NCBI RefSeq assembly: GCF_963678635.1
Contig: NC_087069.1
Location: 24,478,303 to 24,542,302 of the forward strand
DNA length: 64,000 bases
Source of the DNA: Symsagittifera roscoffensis
Lineage: Eukaryota > Xenacoelomorpha > Acoela > Convolutidae
Reading direction: 5' to 3'
Both the position numbers and the translations under genes were made by a program. This document shows, in pieces, positions 1-14,000 of the stretch; the first letter of the stretch is position 1; every line of letters begins with the position of its first letter. The notes under the pieces are model-generated. The model was given only the letters and a program-made list of their open reading frames with translations, was not told where the DNA came from and made no database searches.

Positions 1-1018
1 TTGACTTGGTTCAGATCTCTTGATATCCGCACTGAACTAGATACTTTTGCAGCAACTTAAGTTCATTACTAAGAGCTGTTATGGATTTGAATCTACTTGG
101 ATGGATTTTGTTGAATACTAAAATCCACAAGAATCTCACCAAAATTGATTTAGGTCTGGCCACTGCAAGGAAATAACAATCAACATTTTGCCAATTTGCT
201 ATCAATGTATTGCCCAAAACTTTCCTTAAACAGGAACTAAATATAGTTTCAGATGACACTGTTTGGTTGAAATTCTTCTAAGATTCGTTTTGTTTTCTCT
301 TCAATTAGCCGTTTCTTGCTTTTTGCTAGGGTGCTTTTTGTGCAAAAATTTTATCTATCATTTATACTCAAAGATTTTTTGAGGCCAAACATCAAAACGA
401 AAAGTCATTTGAAAAGTAAGGTTGAAAATTTTTTCCCAACTTTTCTCTATTGTTTGATAATTGAGAAAATCTGTATAAAATGAGGATACAAAAAAGTCGT
501 TAAGAATTGATTTACCTTAATTTTACTGTTACTCGAACCCGTAGGAAAATGGAATAAAAAAAAGTTGATTTTGAAGTTAGCCAGACTTTAAGCAAAAAAC
601 TATGTAACAAATCAAAAAAATAGTCAACATAAGTTAAATTTTGAGCTCAAAATATGCAAATAAACCGTAAAAATCTGATCATCTTAAATCAAATTTTGTA
701 TAAAAGCTATAAAGCAAATCAAGAAACCGAACGATACCAATCAGATTTATGCTCAAAAATATCCCTTAAAAACATTGAAAATAGTCAATGCAAACCAGAA
801 TTTGACCAAAAAAACTATGTAACAAATCGAGAAAATATTCTGAATAAATCAGGTTTTAAGAAGTTTTTTCTAAAAGTCGTTGAATTAGACGAAATCGTTA
901 AAAGTCCAAAAGTGATCGCATACTAATTAATACGTCAGTAATTTATTAATTGGTACTTTTGTGATGCTTATGTTGTCATGTCATATATATCTTCTCAATC
1001 TTCTCAATCACCAGTTCA
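1..1018. repeat. Roughly 1-kb dispersed/duplicated repeat, copy 1
   Basis: This stretch aligns almost continuously with 14790-15917, starting at the first base and running to the N gap. The main difference is an extra block of about 110 bases near 14852-14960 in the other copy. Both ends of this copy are cut, by the window edge and by the gap. A third, more diverged partial copy lies around 14400-14560 (compare 381-480). A 90-codon frame at 654-926 is open in both full copies. The roughly 14 differences within it are mostly amino-acid changing, as expected without selection, so I do not call it a gene. The class of repeat is not recognised. Confidence 0.8.
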
Positions 1019-1218
1019 NNNNNNNNNNNNNNNNNNNNNNNNNNNNNNNNNNNNNNNNNNNNNNNNNNNNNNNNNNNNNNNNNNNNNNNNNNNNNNNNNN
1101 NNNNNNNNNNNNNNNNNNNNNNNNNNNNNNNNNNNNNNNNNNNNNNNNNNNNNNNNNNNNNNNNNNNNNNNNNNNNNNNNNNNNNNNNNNNNNNNNNNNN
1201 NNNNNNNNNNNNNNNNNN
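1019..1218. other. Assembly gap (200 N)
   Basis: Exactly 200 unknown bases, which looks like a fixed-size scaffold gap, so the true length is not known. It falls at the right edge of repeat copy 1, a likely place for an assembly break. The other repeat copy continues past the equivalent point at 15917 into sequence not seen on the right of this gap. Confidence 0.99.
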
Positions 1219-1390
1219 TATTGTTTCCATCGTTTGTTGGCAATCGAGGAAAATTGAATGATGAGTTTTTGAGCAGTTCTCAAACTTTTTGATCATTTTT
1301 TTTAACAATATTTTTTTTGGTTTAATTGCTTCTTAGTTTATTTTGGATATAGCGATAATTATAAATAAAATTTCAAAGATAGGCCTGCAA

Positions 1391-1478
1391 AGTCTGGGTA
1401 TTTGTCACAGTGGTAACAGCATTGTTTGAGAAGATAAAGCGTCGAGTATGATTCCAGACAGGAACTGTTTTTTTTTTA
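1391..1478 (+). repeat. tRNA-like sequence followed by a T run (possible SINE head or tRNA relic)
   Basis: An A-box-like segment with CACAGTGGTAACAGC near 1405 is followed about 30 bases later by a B-box-like GAGTATGATTCC (1444-1455) and, after 1467, a run of T that could stop RNA polymerase III. The T-stem and acceptor pair poorly, so a working tRNA is unlikely. A diverged tRNA pseudogene or tRNA-derived SINE head is the more likely reading. Confidence 0.25.
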
Positions 1479-1887
1479 CAAACTAAAACTTTTTTGTCTA
1501 TTTTACACTATCGTCTGTCTGCTAATTTTTGTCGGTTTACTTCCCTCTGATCGGAGTTTTCGGAGGTTTGGCGTTTTCTAAATTTCCGATTGATATTTGC
1601 AATTGTCTAATGGTGCAGGTAATAAAGTTTTAATTTGACGTTTTTTTTTTGTTTTCTCGAAGTGTTTTCTAATTTTTGATAGGAGGCATTTGCTCGATAG
1701 AATTGTCAACCAATTTCAGGATATGCTATCTAAAGTGGCCGTCGTAAATTTGCACTAAAAGTGAAACCCCTGAAAAAATTTGGCGGCTTTAATTGAAAGG
1801 GATGGTAACATCACATCATCTCCCCGCCCTTTCCCTCGGTACGCCATTATGATTTTATCAATAAAATTTTCCTCTAAACTTTTAAAG

Positions 1888-2084
1888 GTCAGCTTCCGGA
1901 GTCAGAATTGTCGGAAGAAAGCCACAAGAAGGCGAGAGTGACTGAGTTTCCTTCGTTCCTCGCTCATATCAGTTATCTTTTGGGGTTCCTCGGCTACCAA
2001 ACAATTCCAGGATACTCCTTCAAAGAATATGACAACTTCATAAAAGGAAAACATTTGGTACCTTTCAGAGAACAAATGATAACA
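1888..2084 (+). CDS. MBOAT paralogue A, exon equivalent to exon 4
   Basis: Bounded by AAAG before 1888 and the strong donor GTAAGT after 2084. It is 197 bases, the same length as the paralogue B exon at 36004-36200. The first two bases complete a Gly codon from the previous exon. The peptide contains FPSFLAHISYLLGFLGYQ, followed by IPGYSFKEYDNFIKGKH. This is the loop characteristic of MBOAT1/2 proteins (a PG-Y-FK-Y motif before GKH). Confidence 0.92.
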
Positions 2085-5000
2085 GTAAGTGTTGTTCATC
2101 ATAAATCCTTGTTGAGAAACGAAATCATAGTCTGACGTATCGTTACGCGCATGCTTTTTAGTTTCAAATTCACTGGGAGCTACCAATTTTAATTGTAACA
2201 CTTGGCAACGCAAAAGAAATAGAAACGCTATCAATGTTCAATTTTTTTAAGCTGTAGTGCAAAAATAAGAGAGTGCACTTACTAATATATGTACAAAGAC
2301 AGTGTTTTTTATATGAGACGATCCCAATGCATACTAAATCTAATGCTGAACATTCAAAGTCTCTTTAGGTAATTTGATTATATCAGTTCAGTAGATGTCA
2401 AGTTTCATTGAGACACTTTTTGATTAGTTTATTGTCACAAACAACAGAATTTAGATTAATTTTGCCCGTAATTCAGCTCATTTTTCGAAGTTTTATCTAG
2501 AAAAAAATCGAGACAACTCACAGTCCATGAAAAATTTCATGAAGTTTTTCTATCTATTTTAGTCTGACAATCAGGAAGTCGAAGAGGAAAAATACCCATC
2601 TCCAAATGTGAGTGAAATCTTTTCCATTTTGAGTTGTTTTAAATTGGATATACAAGTCAATGGTCTGGCTGTATTTTTGAGCGCAATAATTGGCCAGAAA
2701 GGAGCAGATTTAAGATTTAGTTAGTTCTTGGTAAAGTTCTGTCGAAAGAAGGCAAAGAAGAAGCAGTGGACTGTCGGGTTCTAATCATACCGTATTTCCG
2801 CATTTGCATCGACAATTTGAACTTTAATCAGATATTTTCTTGTGACAGAACTTAACAGCAGCGAAGACAATATCACAATTATTAACCCTCAAGAATTGGT
2901 TCGCAACTTGTTTGAAAACACTTTCGTTCGCTTTTCATTTAAAAAATGCCAAAAAAAGTTTAATTTTTTGACATATAAGTTTTTTTGACACGTTACTACA
3001 AAATTGTTTTGTTTTTGGTTATATCTCATTGATTTTTTAGGTTTTCTCTATGGGAAATTTAGTTCGAATCCCGAGCTAATCGCTTTTAGAAATTTGACAA
3101 TATACTTAAGTGTTAAATTGATGAAAACTGGTTCAGAAACCAAAATGCTTATTTTTAAGGTTTATAAATTTCACTTTTGATCGAAAAGATATCGACTCCA
3201 ATTAATTTGAAAATTCAACTAACCCTAGTAATTTTTTCACAGTTCGAATATCACAGCTTAGCGAATATCACCTGAAAATTTCTTGAGCACCAAAAACTCG
3301 GTTGTTTTTTGCAGAAACTGTAAAAAAACCTGATTCGCTTTCACAATTCAGAAAATTAAATCCACTCTAGAAAACTGGAATCTATCTGTTTTAATTTGGA
3401 AAACGCGTTTAAAAGCGAGCTGCAAAATTCAAAATGCAAATTGACAAAACCAAAAAAAAACACTATATTTTACAATTAAAAAGCAAAACAGCTTAAAAAA
3501 TTACCCGGGTTCCCTAATTTAGTAAATTGCATTTCACTCCATTTCCCAAAAAATGTTCTTTGGTCCTAAATTGTTCTTTTGGAACAAGCAGAATTTTTTA
3601 AGATCATCGAGTAGAGCTCAACCCGCACTGGAGTTTCATGAATAGTAATCGTTTTTAGATGTTGCCATTTTTAGTCGGTATCCAAAAAATTACAAGAGTT
3701 TAATTAAAAATGGATTATTATAATCCTAATACTTTTTATATCAAAAGAACCCATTATAAATAAAAATAATCGATAATAATCCATTAAAAATTCATTATAA
3801 TCATAGTACTTTAATTTCAATTTAATACATTAGAATCGATTATAATCGATTATAATGGATTTTTTGAGAAGTTATTGAAGAATTTGCAAATTTTGCAAGT
3901 TATCGCGTTTCCTGAATAGTGCAGTTCCTATGGATTACATTCATAAACTTAAGTTTTTCATATGAGATTTTATACATTCAAATTTCTCTACTTTTTCAAT
4001 TTGGCAGTTTAACATTTTATTTAACTGTTATATTTTTTTTACAATTCCACGGTAAAAAAGGTTACCATTCGCCTACTATCCCCCCGCCCACTGCACCTCG
4101 TCCCACCCTCTGCTTAGGCGTCACTGAGTGTTGTGGGGGCTGTTGCAGGTAACTGGAATGTTTATCCATCCGGTGGGGGGAGTGGTGGGGGTTTTGGAGT
4201 GGCGGGGGTTTTGGAGTGGCGGGGTGTGACTGGTTTGGGAGTAGCGGGGGTGTCGAAACCTGGGGGCGTGTGGGTGTAGATGAGGCGGTGGTGGTCGGGT
4301 AGGTGGTAGAAGTAGGGGAGGTGGTAGAAGTAGGGGAGGTGGTAAGGATAAAATGTGGAGCAATAAAAAAGGGGTGGGCTGGTAATCTTGGAGTGGGGGG
4401 AGGCGGTGGGGTAGGGGGGACAAATTTTTAGGGATGCACATTCGAGTTATTTTAGGGATGAACATGTTTTTTTTCGGTTTTAAATTTGCAGAACGTTGAT
4501 TTTTTAACAATTTGGTGTCATTTTGATAAAATTTTGCAAATTTTTCATCCAAATGTTTCTAGTGTGTAATTAGCTGTAAACATTTTTCTGCAGGTTTTTG
4601 TGGCCTAAAAATTCGATTACATTGCCAAGATAATTGATTATAATGGGTTTTTAAATAATGAAAATAATCGATCATAATCCCCTAAAAATCCGCTTTCATG
4701 GTTGCATGGGTCATGAAAACCGATTATATGGGCTACGTTTTTTGACAATATATTCAATTATAATCGACTATTTTCCATGAAACTCCAGTGGGGGAATCCT
4801 TAGCAACCAAATTAACAAATTTCAAAAAATAGTATGCAAATCATCTTTTTAACAACTTCTGACCAATCTTGAATTAAAGCCGGGGCAGATTTAGGGGAAG
4901 ATAAATTAGTGCAGAGGCAGGTTTAGGGGAAGGGGCGGGGGGATGCCCCCTTACCTCAGGGATTCCACCCTCTGCCGACCCAAAGGGGCCTCACTTAGTA

Positions 5001-8000
5001 CTATTTTGAGATATCCATATTTGTTAACGGAAACTAAAAATTTTCTAAAGGCACCGTGGGCGTCAAATTATACTCACTTTGAGGGGGGAACGCGTGCCAA
5101 AAAAAATCAATTTTTTTTGTCAAAATTTTCCAAAAAGTACTTAATAATGTTTTATTTTTCGGCCTGTTTTTTTAAGAACTTGACAAAGAACAGAAGAACC
5201 ATTTAATCAATAACTGTCCGAGAAAGGTCAATGATTCCCTCCAATGCAAACTAGGAAACTTTATACGCCTTTTACATGGATGCCAAAAAACATAATTTAA
5301 ATTGCAGCAGTTGTTGCAATAAATACAAAAAAATATATATTTATTTTTTGTCCTAAAAAATGAAATATTTATTTTTCAACCCTTGTAATAAAAAGGATTC
5401 ATTTTAAAGCCACAATTATTGCAACGCAGAATGCGGAATCTTTCCAAAAGAATGACGTAACACAGTGCGACCAGCCTCGCATCGGCCAGCTTGCTTTTTT
5501 TTTCGAGGGAATGGGTTTCTGGCCGCACTGTATTACGTCATTGACAGAATAACTTAATGATGCCGAGGCAGAACAACTTAACTGTGTGCTAAGTTTAATT
5601 TTATACACGTAATGGCTCTCACAACTAAAACGCCTCATTCGAAAGCGGTTAATCAGTATTTCACAAAACTTCTGCAACAAGATGGAAACACTTTTGCGGT
5701 ACGGAATGAGAAATGAAGAAAGGGTGTAGTTTTTCCAATCTGCTAGGGAGATAGTTGTTATCAAGTCATTGAATGATGACCTTAAAAAAATTCTATCGGT
5801 TACCTTGAAGCTACAGGAAGATATATTGACTATTTCTGATGTTAGACTTCTATTTGATGGATTTGTGGTGCGGTATCTTGAAATGCAACATTACTTGACA
5901 CCAGAGTCGGATTTGGAACATTTGACATTTGAGAAGAGAAATTACAGAAATTGAAACAAACAGAAACGTCATCAGACCAATTGCTAGCATATACATATGG
6001 GAACTTGAGCTGGTATCCCCCTACTTCTAACTGTGTTGAACATCTTTTTAGCCAAGCAAAACTTCTTGTTAGGCCCCAAACATTGAGAACAAACGCCCCA
6101 TCATTTCGAAGAGAAATTTACCTAAAAGACAATCAGGACCTCTATAAACTGTTTTTTAATTTCAGCCCTTAAATTAATTTTGTTTGTTGATTTAATGCTG
6201 GCTGTCTTCTCTTTACTCCTCAGGATATGCTACTCGATGAGCAGTACTGCTCTTTAGGATCTCCCTCCAGACATACTATATTGCTTTTGGCATTGTACAT
6301 GTAGCTGGTAAAGTAATTAAAATTTCAAATATCAAACTGTTTTCTATTACTCAATAAGAAATTCTGGGGTCCTAATACTGTTAACTCAACTCTCAATTAA
6401 AGTTTCGCATAAAAATACATATATATTTTCCCATTTTAGCAATAATTGCACTTATTTATTTTTTGCCTTGCAAAATAAAAATTATTCATTGAAAGGTTTG
6501 AAAAAATACAAAAACATATTTTTCAACTGCAAGTGTATTGAAACAAGATTGCTCGTATCAGGACGAAGCCCTGATTGTTCCGACTGCCTTTTAAGATCTA
6601 TGGAGCAGAAATAACATGAAAATTTTAAATGCAAATTTTAAAAAAAATTTGAGATTTTTTTGAAAAATATCCCCCCACACGCCATATCAAAAGCAAAATA
6701 ATGAATTTCGCTCCTTTTAATAAATCAATTATGGCATACAAGCTTCCTTGAGCCAATATGGAACAATTTTTAACAAGGATTGAATCTCTGCAAACGCGTT
6801 AATAGCGCGAAATATATCGCGCGTTAATTGTCCCAAATCGGCCAAAATGGTAACCTTTAAACCCCCATAACTTCACGAAAAATAATCACAGGTGAAATAT
6901 CTTTTCAAATTTAAGCTCAAGACAACAAAATTACTTTTGAATGATATTAAAAATTCTGTCAAAGTAGGCTGGTTAAAAAGTTTTCAGAAGAAAAAAACCC
7001 ACCCGAGCACAAATATTCCGTTAATTTCGTTACGAAAGTCGGAACAGTAATTATTTTTTTTGGGATTCCTGGCCTTTATGCCCCAATTTATGCTGCCTAG
7101 TAAAATTTTTCTTCACCAATAAAAGCATAATTCATTGGTGAAAGCAAATATGTAGCCCCCATAGTAAAATAATCACAGCGTGGTGGGGCTCCAAATATTT
7201 TCTACTAGGCTGAGGGGGGAGGGGGGGCTCGCAAATATAGGGAACACCCAATCAAGGCTTAAGGCAATAGGAAATTTGCACTGAACCCCGCACCCCTTTC
7301 GCAACTGGGAAAATCAATAACGAGATCCCAGTTTACCAACTGTGTCTTTCAGTGGATGGTCCTGACGCATCTTCCTCTGGCACTGGCTTATGGGTACGCG
7401 TTACGGATGTTGGCGCCTTATTTCCAGCTGAGATTTATGGCAGGTAAAATATGATTTATCTAATATAATTTCAATTAAAACTGAAGTTTCGAACTCAAAA
7501 CCAAGTTAACATCCTCCCTCTAAACGACCTGGGGGGAGGGGAGAATGTTAACTTGGTCTTTTATGAGTAGCAACAATTAATCAGCAAAAAAAATGGTTCG
7601 ATTGAAGCTATGAATCGACAAAAGCTATTCAACTTAGAAAGATTTTCTAGAAAGGTTTTCAACTTCGAAAGGTTTTCACTTTTATTTGGACTGCGTGCCA
7701 ATGCCTAAGCCGCAAGCAATGAGCGCGGGTCAAATTAGTCTCGAAATGGCGGTCGTTTTCAATAGATCCCCACTAACTAAAACTAATTTTTCTTGAGATC
7801 TCTCAAGAGCTCACTGGAAATATAAAAACTGTGTCATTAGTCAGATGGCTAGGGTTGCCATTTAAATAGCCTGCTTTTAAAATATCGTTTTTTTTCTTGT
7901 CAACGGAATAAATTGTTTTTAATCATAAAGCAAGATTGTTAAATACATTGGATAAGAAATCCCCTAAGCTTTTGAAGTTCTGCGTTAAAGGAATTTCAAC

Positions 8001-11000
8001 CTGATCTATATCAATAATTCTTTTATCCGACCCCCTGCCGACCCAAATGTCCCCCCTTTGATACTTTTTAAGAAATCCATTTTTGGCCAACCGACCCTAG
8101 AATTTTTCTAGAGGCGCCATTGGCGCCAATATATACTAAATTTGAGGGGGAGCGCGCACCAAAAAAAACGCGATTTTCTGGCAAATTTTGCCAAAAAATG
8201 CCCAAAAGTGCCCTTTTGGCTTGTTTTTTCAAACATTTTCCTGCGCACACAACATTTGGCCCAAAACAGCGTCTTTTTTAGCTCGGAAAATCAATTTGGT
8301 CAACCTAAAAAAAAGGTCGTCAAAGTTTTCCAAATTTTTTTTGAAAACCCGCCACCCTCGAGAAAATCCTAGGTCCGCCCCTGCGGCTATCTCTAAAAAA
8401 GTGCTCCAGTTCTATTTGAAAATAACTTCTAGTAGTCCATTCTCTCTTTTCTCAAAAGCTGGAGAAAGACCCATTTTGAAGGTAAAACCATTTCCTGTAT
8501 ATATTGCATCATTGGAATCGTCCACGTAGATCGAGTTGATTAGCTTGCGATCTTCTAGAACATTCTGTTTATCACTATCTTTGTTCACAAATGACACACC
8601 CGCACCTAGTAAACGTTCTAAGTCAGATTTGAGTTGGTCTAATGCAGATCTAAATTTCAGATCTGAAATTTTGTTTAGTATCAGTCTTACAAAAATTGAG
8701 AAACAAATGGATTTTACACAATTAAATATCGATTATAATCTTTTTTTGAAATTAAATATAATCAATTAAAATACATGATAATCGCTTATAATCGATTATT
8801 TTCATCCGAGTTTCTAATTTATAAGAGTTTCTTATAAGATCCATTATAATCTACGATAATTGCTTATAATCCTTTTTGTTTGCCCATTTTATCTTCGACC
8901 TTGCGCATTAATTACTTATACTTTATGCTTTTTGTAGACGTTGGCTTAAGTAAAAAGAGGTAAAATTGTTTTAATAAGTTTCAAATCAATTCAAGCTCAT
9001 AACGTTTTTGTTTTTTCATTTCTTCTTGATTATATTTGTTTCATGATGTACATTTTATTTTTTTTTGACCACCAAAAAATCAGCATACTGCTTTAGTTTC
9101 ATGATTTATATTCACAAATTATATTCCATCTACCGCGGGATTCTTTCACCTAATATGAAGGGATCTCTATCAAACTTTTGTTTTGTGGTAAGAGTTTGTG
9201 TTCAGGTGAACCAAAGAGTGACACGACATCTCTCTCAGAGATTTTTGACAGAAAAAAAACCTTATATTCTATTATATTAAATTATAATAGGTTATACGAG
9301 ACTACAAGAAAATATAAGAACTTATAAGAGATTATAAAATATTTTCGGAAAAGTTTTATCAATTATAATTGATTTTATTTAATAAAAGTCACGAAAAATC
9401 TTATCATTATTATGGATTATAAATTTTTTAAACATTTAAATTTGGCGCTTGTATTAAATTATAGTTTTGATGAAAGCACAATTATATTTGTAATAAAATC
9501 CATTATTTTGCTTCATACTGAGTGCGGTAATGATTAAGACTAGCTACTAGCAAGTACTCAGCAAAGTCTCAAAGGCGAGATTGCCGAAATATGTTTACCC
9601 AATCATTACACGCATTGGACAAACATTGGATAAGCACACATTGAGCAAACAAAAATTTGATAGGCCTTCGAACAGTTTTTGAAAACTTTTTCACAAAGTT
9701 GAACGAGAAATTTAGTTCAAAAAAAAATGTTTGTGAAGTTATTCGGAACAAATTTCTTTACCGCTAGTTAATCTAAACATAGTTGGGTATTGCAGAAACA
9801 GCAAAAAGTAAAAACTCGATTGTTTGCTTGAAATGCATAAAATATAAATGAACAAAGGGTTTCTCAGATCTAATTACAGATCTGAATTTTTTTTTTCTCA
9901 AGGTTATTTCAGATTGCGGTATTTCAGATTTTAAAAAAAATGTTCGTGAAATTATTCGGAACAAATTTCTTTACCGCTAGTTAATCTAAACATAGTTGGG
10001 TATTGCAGAAACAGCAAAAAGTAAAAACTCGATTGTTTGCTCGAAATGCATAAAATATAAATGAACAAAGGGTTTCTCAGATCTAATTACAGATCTGAAT
10101 TTTTTTCTCAGCGTTATTTCAGATCTGTCTATCACTATCTTCATTCTATCTATCTTTCTATCACTATTCTGTCTTTCACTATCTTTGTTCACAAATGACA
10201 CACCCGCACCTAGTAAACGTTCTAAGTCAGATTTGAATTGGTCTAATTCAGACCTAAATCTCAGATCTGAAATTTTGTTTAGTATCACTCTTACCAAATT
10301 GAGAAAAAAATGGTTTTTACACCATTAATAATCGTTTATAATCTCTTTTTGAAATTAAATGTAATCATCTAAAATACATAATAATCGCTTATAATCGATT
10401 ATTTTTATCCGATTTTCTAGTTCATTTGTTTTGCAGAAAAGATCCATTAGAACCTACGATAACTGCTTATAATCCTTTTTCTGTGCCCATTTTATATTGG
10501 ACCTTGCGCATTAATTACTTATTTTTTATGCTTTTCGTTGACGTTGGCTTAAGTAAAAATTGGTAAAATTGTTTTAACAAGTTTCAAAACAATTCAAGCT
10601 TATAACATTTTTGTTTTTTCTTTTCTTCTTGATTATATTTGTTTCATGATGTACATTTTAAGTTTTTTTGACCACCAAAAAATCTGCATACTGCTTTAGT
10701 TTCATGATTAATAATCAAAAATGTTATTCCACCTACCGCGGGATTCTTTCAACTATTATGAACGGATCTATAACAAACTTTTGTTTCGTGGTAAAAGTTT
10801 GTGTTCAGATGAACCAAAGAGTGACAGGACATCTCTCTCAGAGATGTTTGACAAAAAAAAGACCTTATAATCTATTATATTAATTTATAACAGATTATAA
10901 GAGACTACCAGAGATTGTTAGAGATTACAAGAGATTGTAAGACATTTTGCGAAAAGTTTGATCAATTATAATTGATTTTAATTAATAAAAATCTTATCAT

Positions 11001-14000
11001 TAAAATGGATTACAAATTTTTTAAACATTTAAATTTGGCGCTTGTATTTAATTATAGTTTTGATAAAAGCACAATTATTTTTGCAATATAATCCATTATT
11101 TTAGCTTTATACTGAGTGCGCTAATGATTAAGACTAGCTACTAGCAATTACTCAGCAAAGTCTCAAAAGCGAGATTGCCGAAATTTGTTTACCCAATCCT
11201 GACACGCATTGGACAAACATTGGACAAGCACACCTTGAGCAAACAAAAATTTTATAGGCCTTCGAACAGTTTTGAAACTTTTTCACAAAGTTGAACAAGA
11301 AATTTTGTTCAAAAAAAATGTTTGTGAAGTTATTCGGAACAAATTTCTTTACCGCTAGTTAATTAACATAGTTGTGTATTGCAGAAACATCAAAAAGTAA
11401 AAACTCAATTGTTTGCTCGAAATGCATCAAATATAATTGAACAAAGGGTTTCTCAGATCTAATTACAGATCTGAAATTTGTTTTTCTCAAGGTTATTTCA
11501 GATCTGTCTATCACTATCTTCATTCTATCTATCTTTCTATCACTATTCTGTCTATAACTATCTTTGTTCACAAATGACACACCCGCACCTACTAAACGTT
11601 CTAAGTCAGATTTGGATTGGTCTAATTCAGATCTAAATCTCAGATCTGAAATTTTGTTTAGTATCGGTATTACAAAAATTGAGAAAATACATGATAATCG
11701 CTTATTATCGATTATTTTTATCCGAGTTTCTAATTCATTTGTTTTGCAGAAAAAATCCAGTATAATCTACGATAATTGCTTATAATCTTTTTTGTTTGCC
11801 CATTTTATCTTTGAGCTTGAGCATTAGTTACCTATGTTTTATGCTTTTCGTAGACGTCGGCTTAAGTCAAAAATGGTAAAATTGTTTTAACATCTTTCAA
11901 ATCAATTCAAGCTTATAACGTTTTTGTTTTTTCATTTCTTCTTGGTTTTATTTGTTTCATGATGTACATTTTAAGCTTTTTTGACCACCAAAAAATTAGC
12001 ATACTGCTTTAGTTTCATGATTTATATTCAAAAATTATATTCCACCTACCGCTTGATTCTTTCAACTGATATGAACGGATCTCTATCAAACTTTTGTTTC
12101 GTGGTAAGAGCTTGTGTTCAGATGAACCAAAGAGCGACAAGACATCTCCATCAGAGATTTGTGACCGAAAAAAAAAGCTTATAATCTTTTATTTTAAGTT
12201 ATAATAGATTATACGAGACTACAAGAGATTATAAGAGATTATAAGAGATTATAAGTGATTTTCGAAAAACTTTAACCAATTTTAATTGATTTTATTTAAA
12301 ATAAGTCCCGAAAAATCTTATCATTATAATTGATTATAAATTTTTTCAACAATTAAATTTGGCGCTTGTATTTAATTATAGTTTCGATAAAAGCACAAAT
12401 ACATTTGTAATATAATCCATTAATTTTGCTTCATACTGAGTGCGGTAATGATTAAGACTAGCTACTAGCAAGTACTCAGCAAAGTTTCAAAGGCGAGATT
12501 GCCGAAATATGTTTACCCAATCATGAAACGCATTGGACAAACATTGGATAAGCACACATTGAGCAAACAAAAATTTGATAGGCCTTCGAACAGTTTTTGA
12601 AAACTTTTTCACAAAGTTGAACAAGAAATTTAGTTCAAAAAAAATGTTTGTGAAGTTATTCGGAACAAATTTCTTTACCGCTTGTTAATCTGAACATAGT
12701 TGGGTATTGCAGAAACATCAAAAAGTAAAATCTCAATTGTTTGCTCGAAATGCATAAAATGTAATTGAACAAAGGGTTTCTCATATCTAATTACAGATCT
12801 GAAACTTTTTTCTCAAGGTTATTTCAGATCTGAACGTTTCTATTTCAGATCCAAATTTCAGATTCTTGTCAAGATCTGAAATAAAGTTTTTCAGATCTGG
12901 GAACCAAGTCCTGGAAGAAATAAAGAATTTCAGATCTGGGAATCAACTTCTGTAAGAAATAAAGAATATCAGATCTTGCACAGGAAATTCCCTGGGTACG
13001 GGCATACTTCTCGACGGCATTTTCAACATAATTTAAGAACACTTTCACAACCACCTCACACTTGACACAGTCGTTGAAGCTTTTATCACCCGTCAAAACT
13101 TTTTCACAACCTGTGTGTGTGTTTGCTTCTGGGTGAATTTTCAACGTCTCGAAGATTTTATTGTCTTTCATCTTTTCTGCCAACAGTTGCAGAAAATTGA
13201 CCTTTTCAACTTTGATCCAATTGGCCAAATTCATTTTGTTCTAAAAATTATTCAATTGTGTGCTGTTTGATGGCATCTACCGTATCTGAGCTCCGATAAC
13301 ATATTGAAAGCAAGCTTTCTTTTATAACTATAGACCTAATATGACCTTTAAGACTTATAATATGACCCCATCGAACCAGCCGATTTAGTTCTCTTTTGAG
13401 ATCTCCATTTTTGGCTGACGGACCCCAAATTTTTTCTAAAGTTGACATCGGCGACAATATATTCTAACTTTGATGGGGAAAAGCTTGTCCAAAAACGCGA
13501 TTTTTTTAAAATCAAAATTCTAAAAAATGCCTAAAACGCTTTTTTTTCAAACATTTGCCTGCATCGCAAAAATTTTGGCCAAAATGGGGTCTTTATAGTG
13601 ATTTCTGAGTTTGTTTGAAAACCCGACCCCCTTCAAAATAATCCTAGATTCGCGCATGCCCCATCAGCTTATGAACTTTTTTTCACAGCTTTGGGTAAAT
13701 GCCCGAGGCCAATCAAAATAAAAGAAACTAAACGTACGAAATCAAGCACTAAATCAATGATGAAAATCTTTAAAGGAAAGCCCTGTTTAAAAACTGAACC
13801 AGCGTTGGTAATGATTATAAATAATAAATTCCAGCAGCTGTAATTCTAATGAATTTTGTCGGTTAAAAAGTTTTATGAAAATTACCCTGCGAGTTGGCCC
13901 GAACAAAGTAGTCGATAGATTTTATACTGTTACAGCTTAAATTGAGAAATGCAGATTACAGAACTTTGCAAAAGTGCCTGCAGGTCTACGAAGATTTAAA

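Larger units (their letters stand above)
2608..7352. other. Intron 5 of paralogue A, filled with repeats
   Basis: No host exon is visible. The intron holds AT-rich ATAATCGATTAT palindromes (3690-3870 and 4610-4770), a G-rich tract (4134-4432), part of a hAT-like inverted-repeat element (4880-5215), a fossil hAT transposase tail (5730-6172) and a copy of a roughly 500-base dispersed repeat (6541-7060). Stretches 2608-3650 and 7061-7352 show only AT-rich, low-information sequence to me. Confidence 0.7.

Noticed and set aside
654..926. 90-codon frame conserved in two repeat copies (also 15553-15825)
   Set aside because: By eye about ten of fourteen differences change the amino acid, as expected with no selection. 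The open frame is likely inherited with the repeat.
961..1308. Open frames across the N gap
   Set aside because: Most of their length is unknown bases.
4121..4552. Proline-rich minus-strand open frame of 143 codons
   Set aside because: It is the antisense of the G-rich tract; C runs avoid stop codons and encode Pro and Leu by composition alone.
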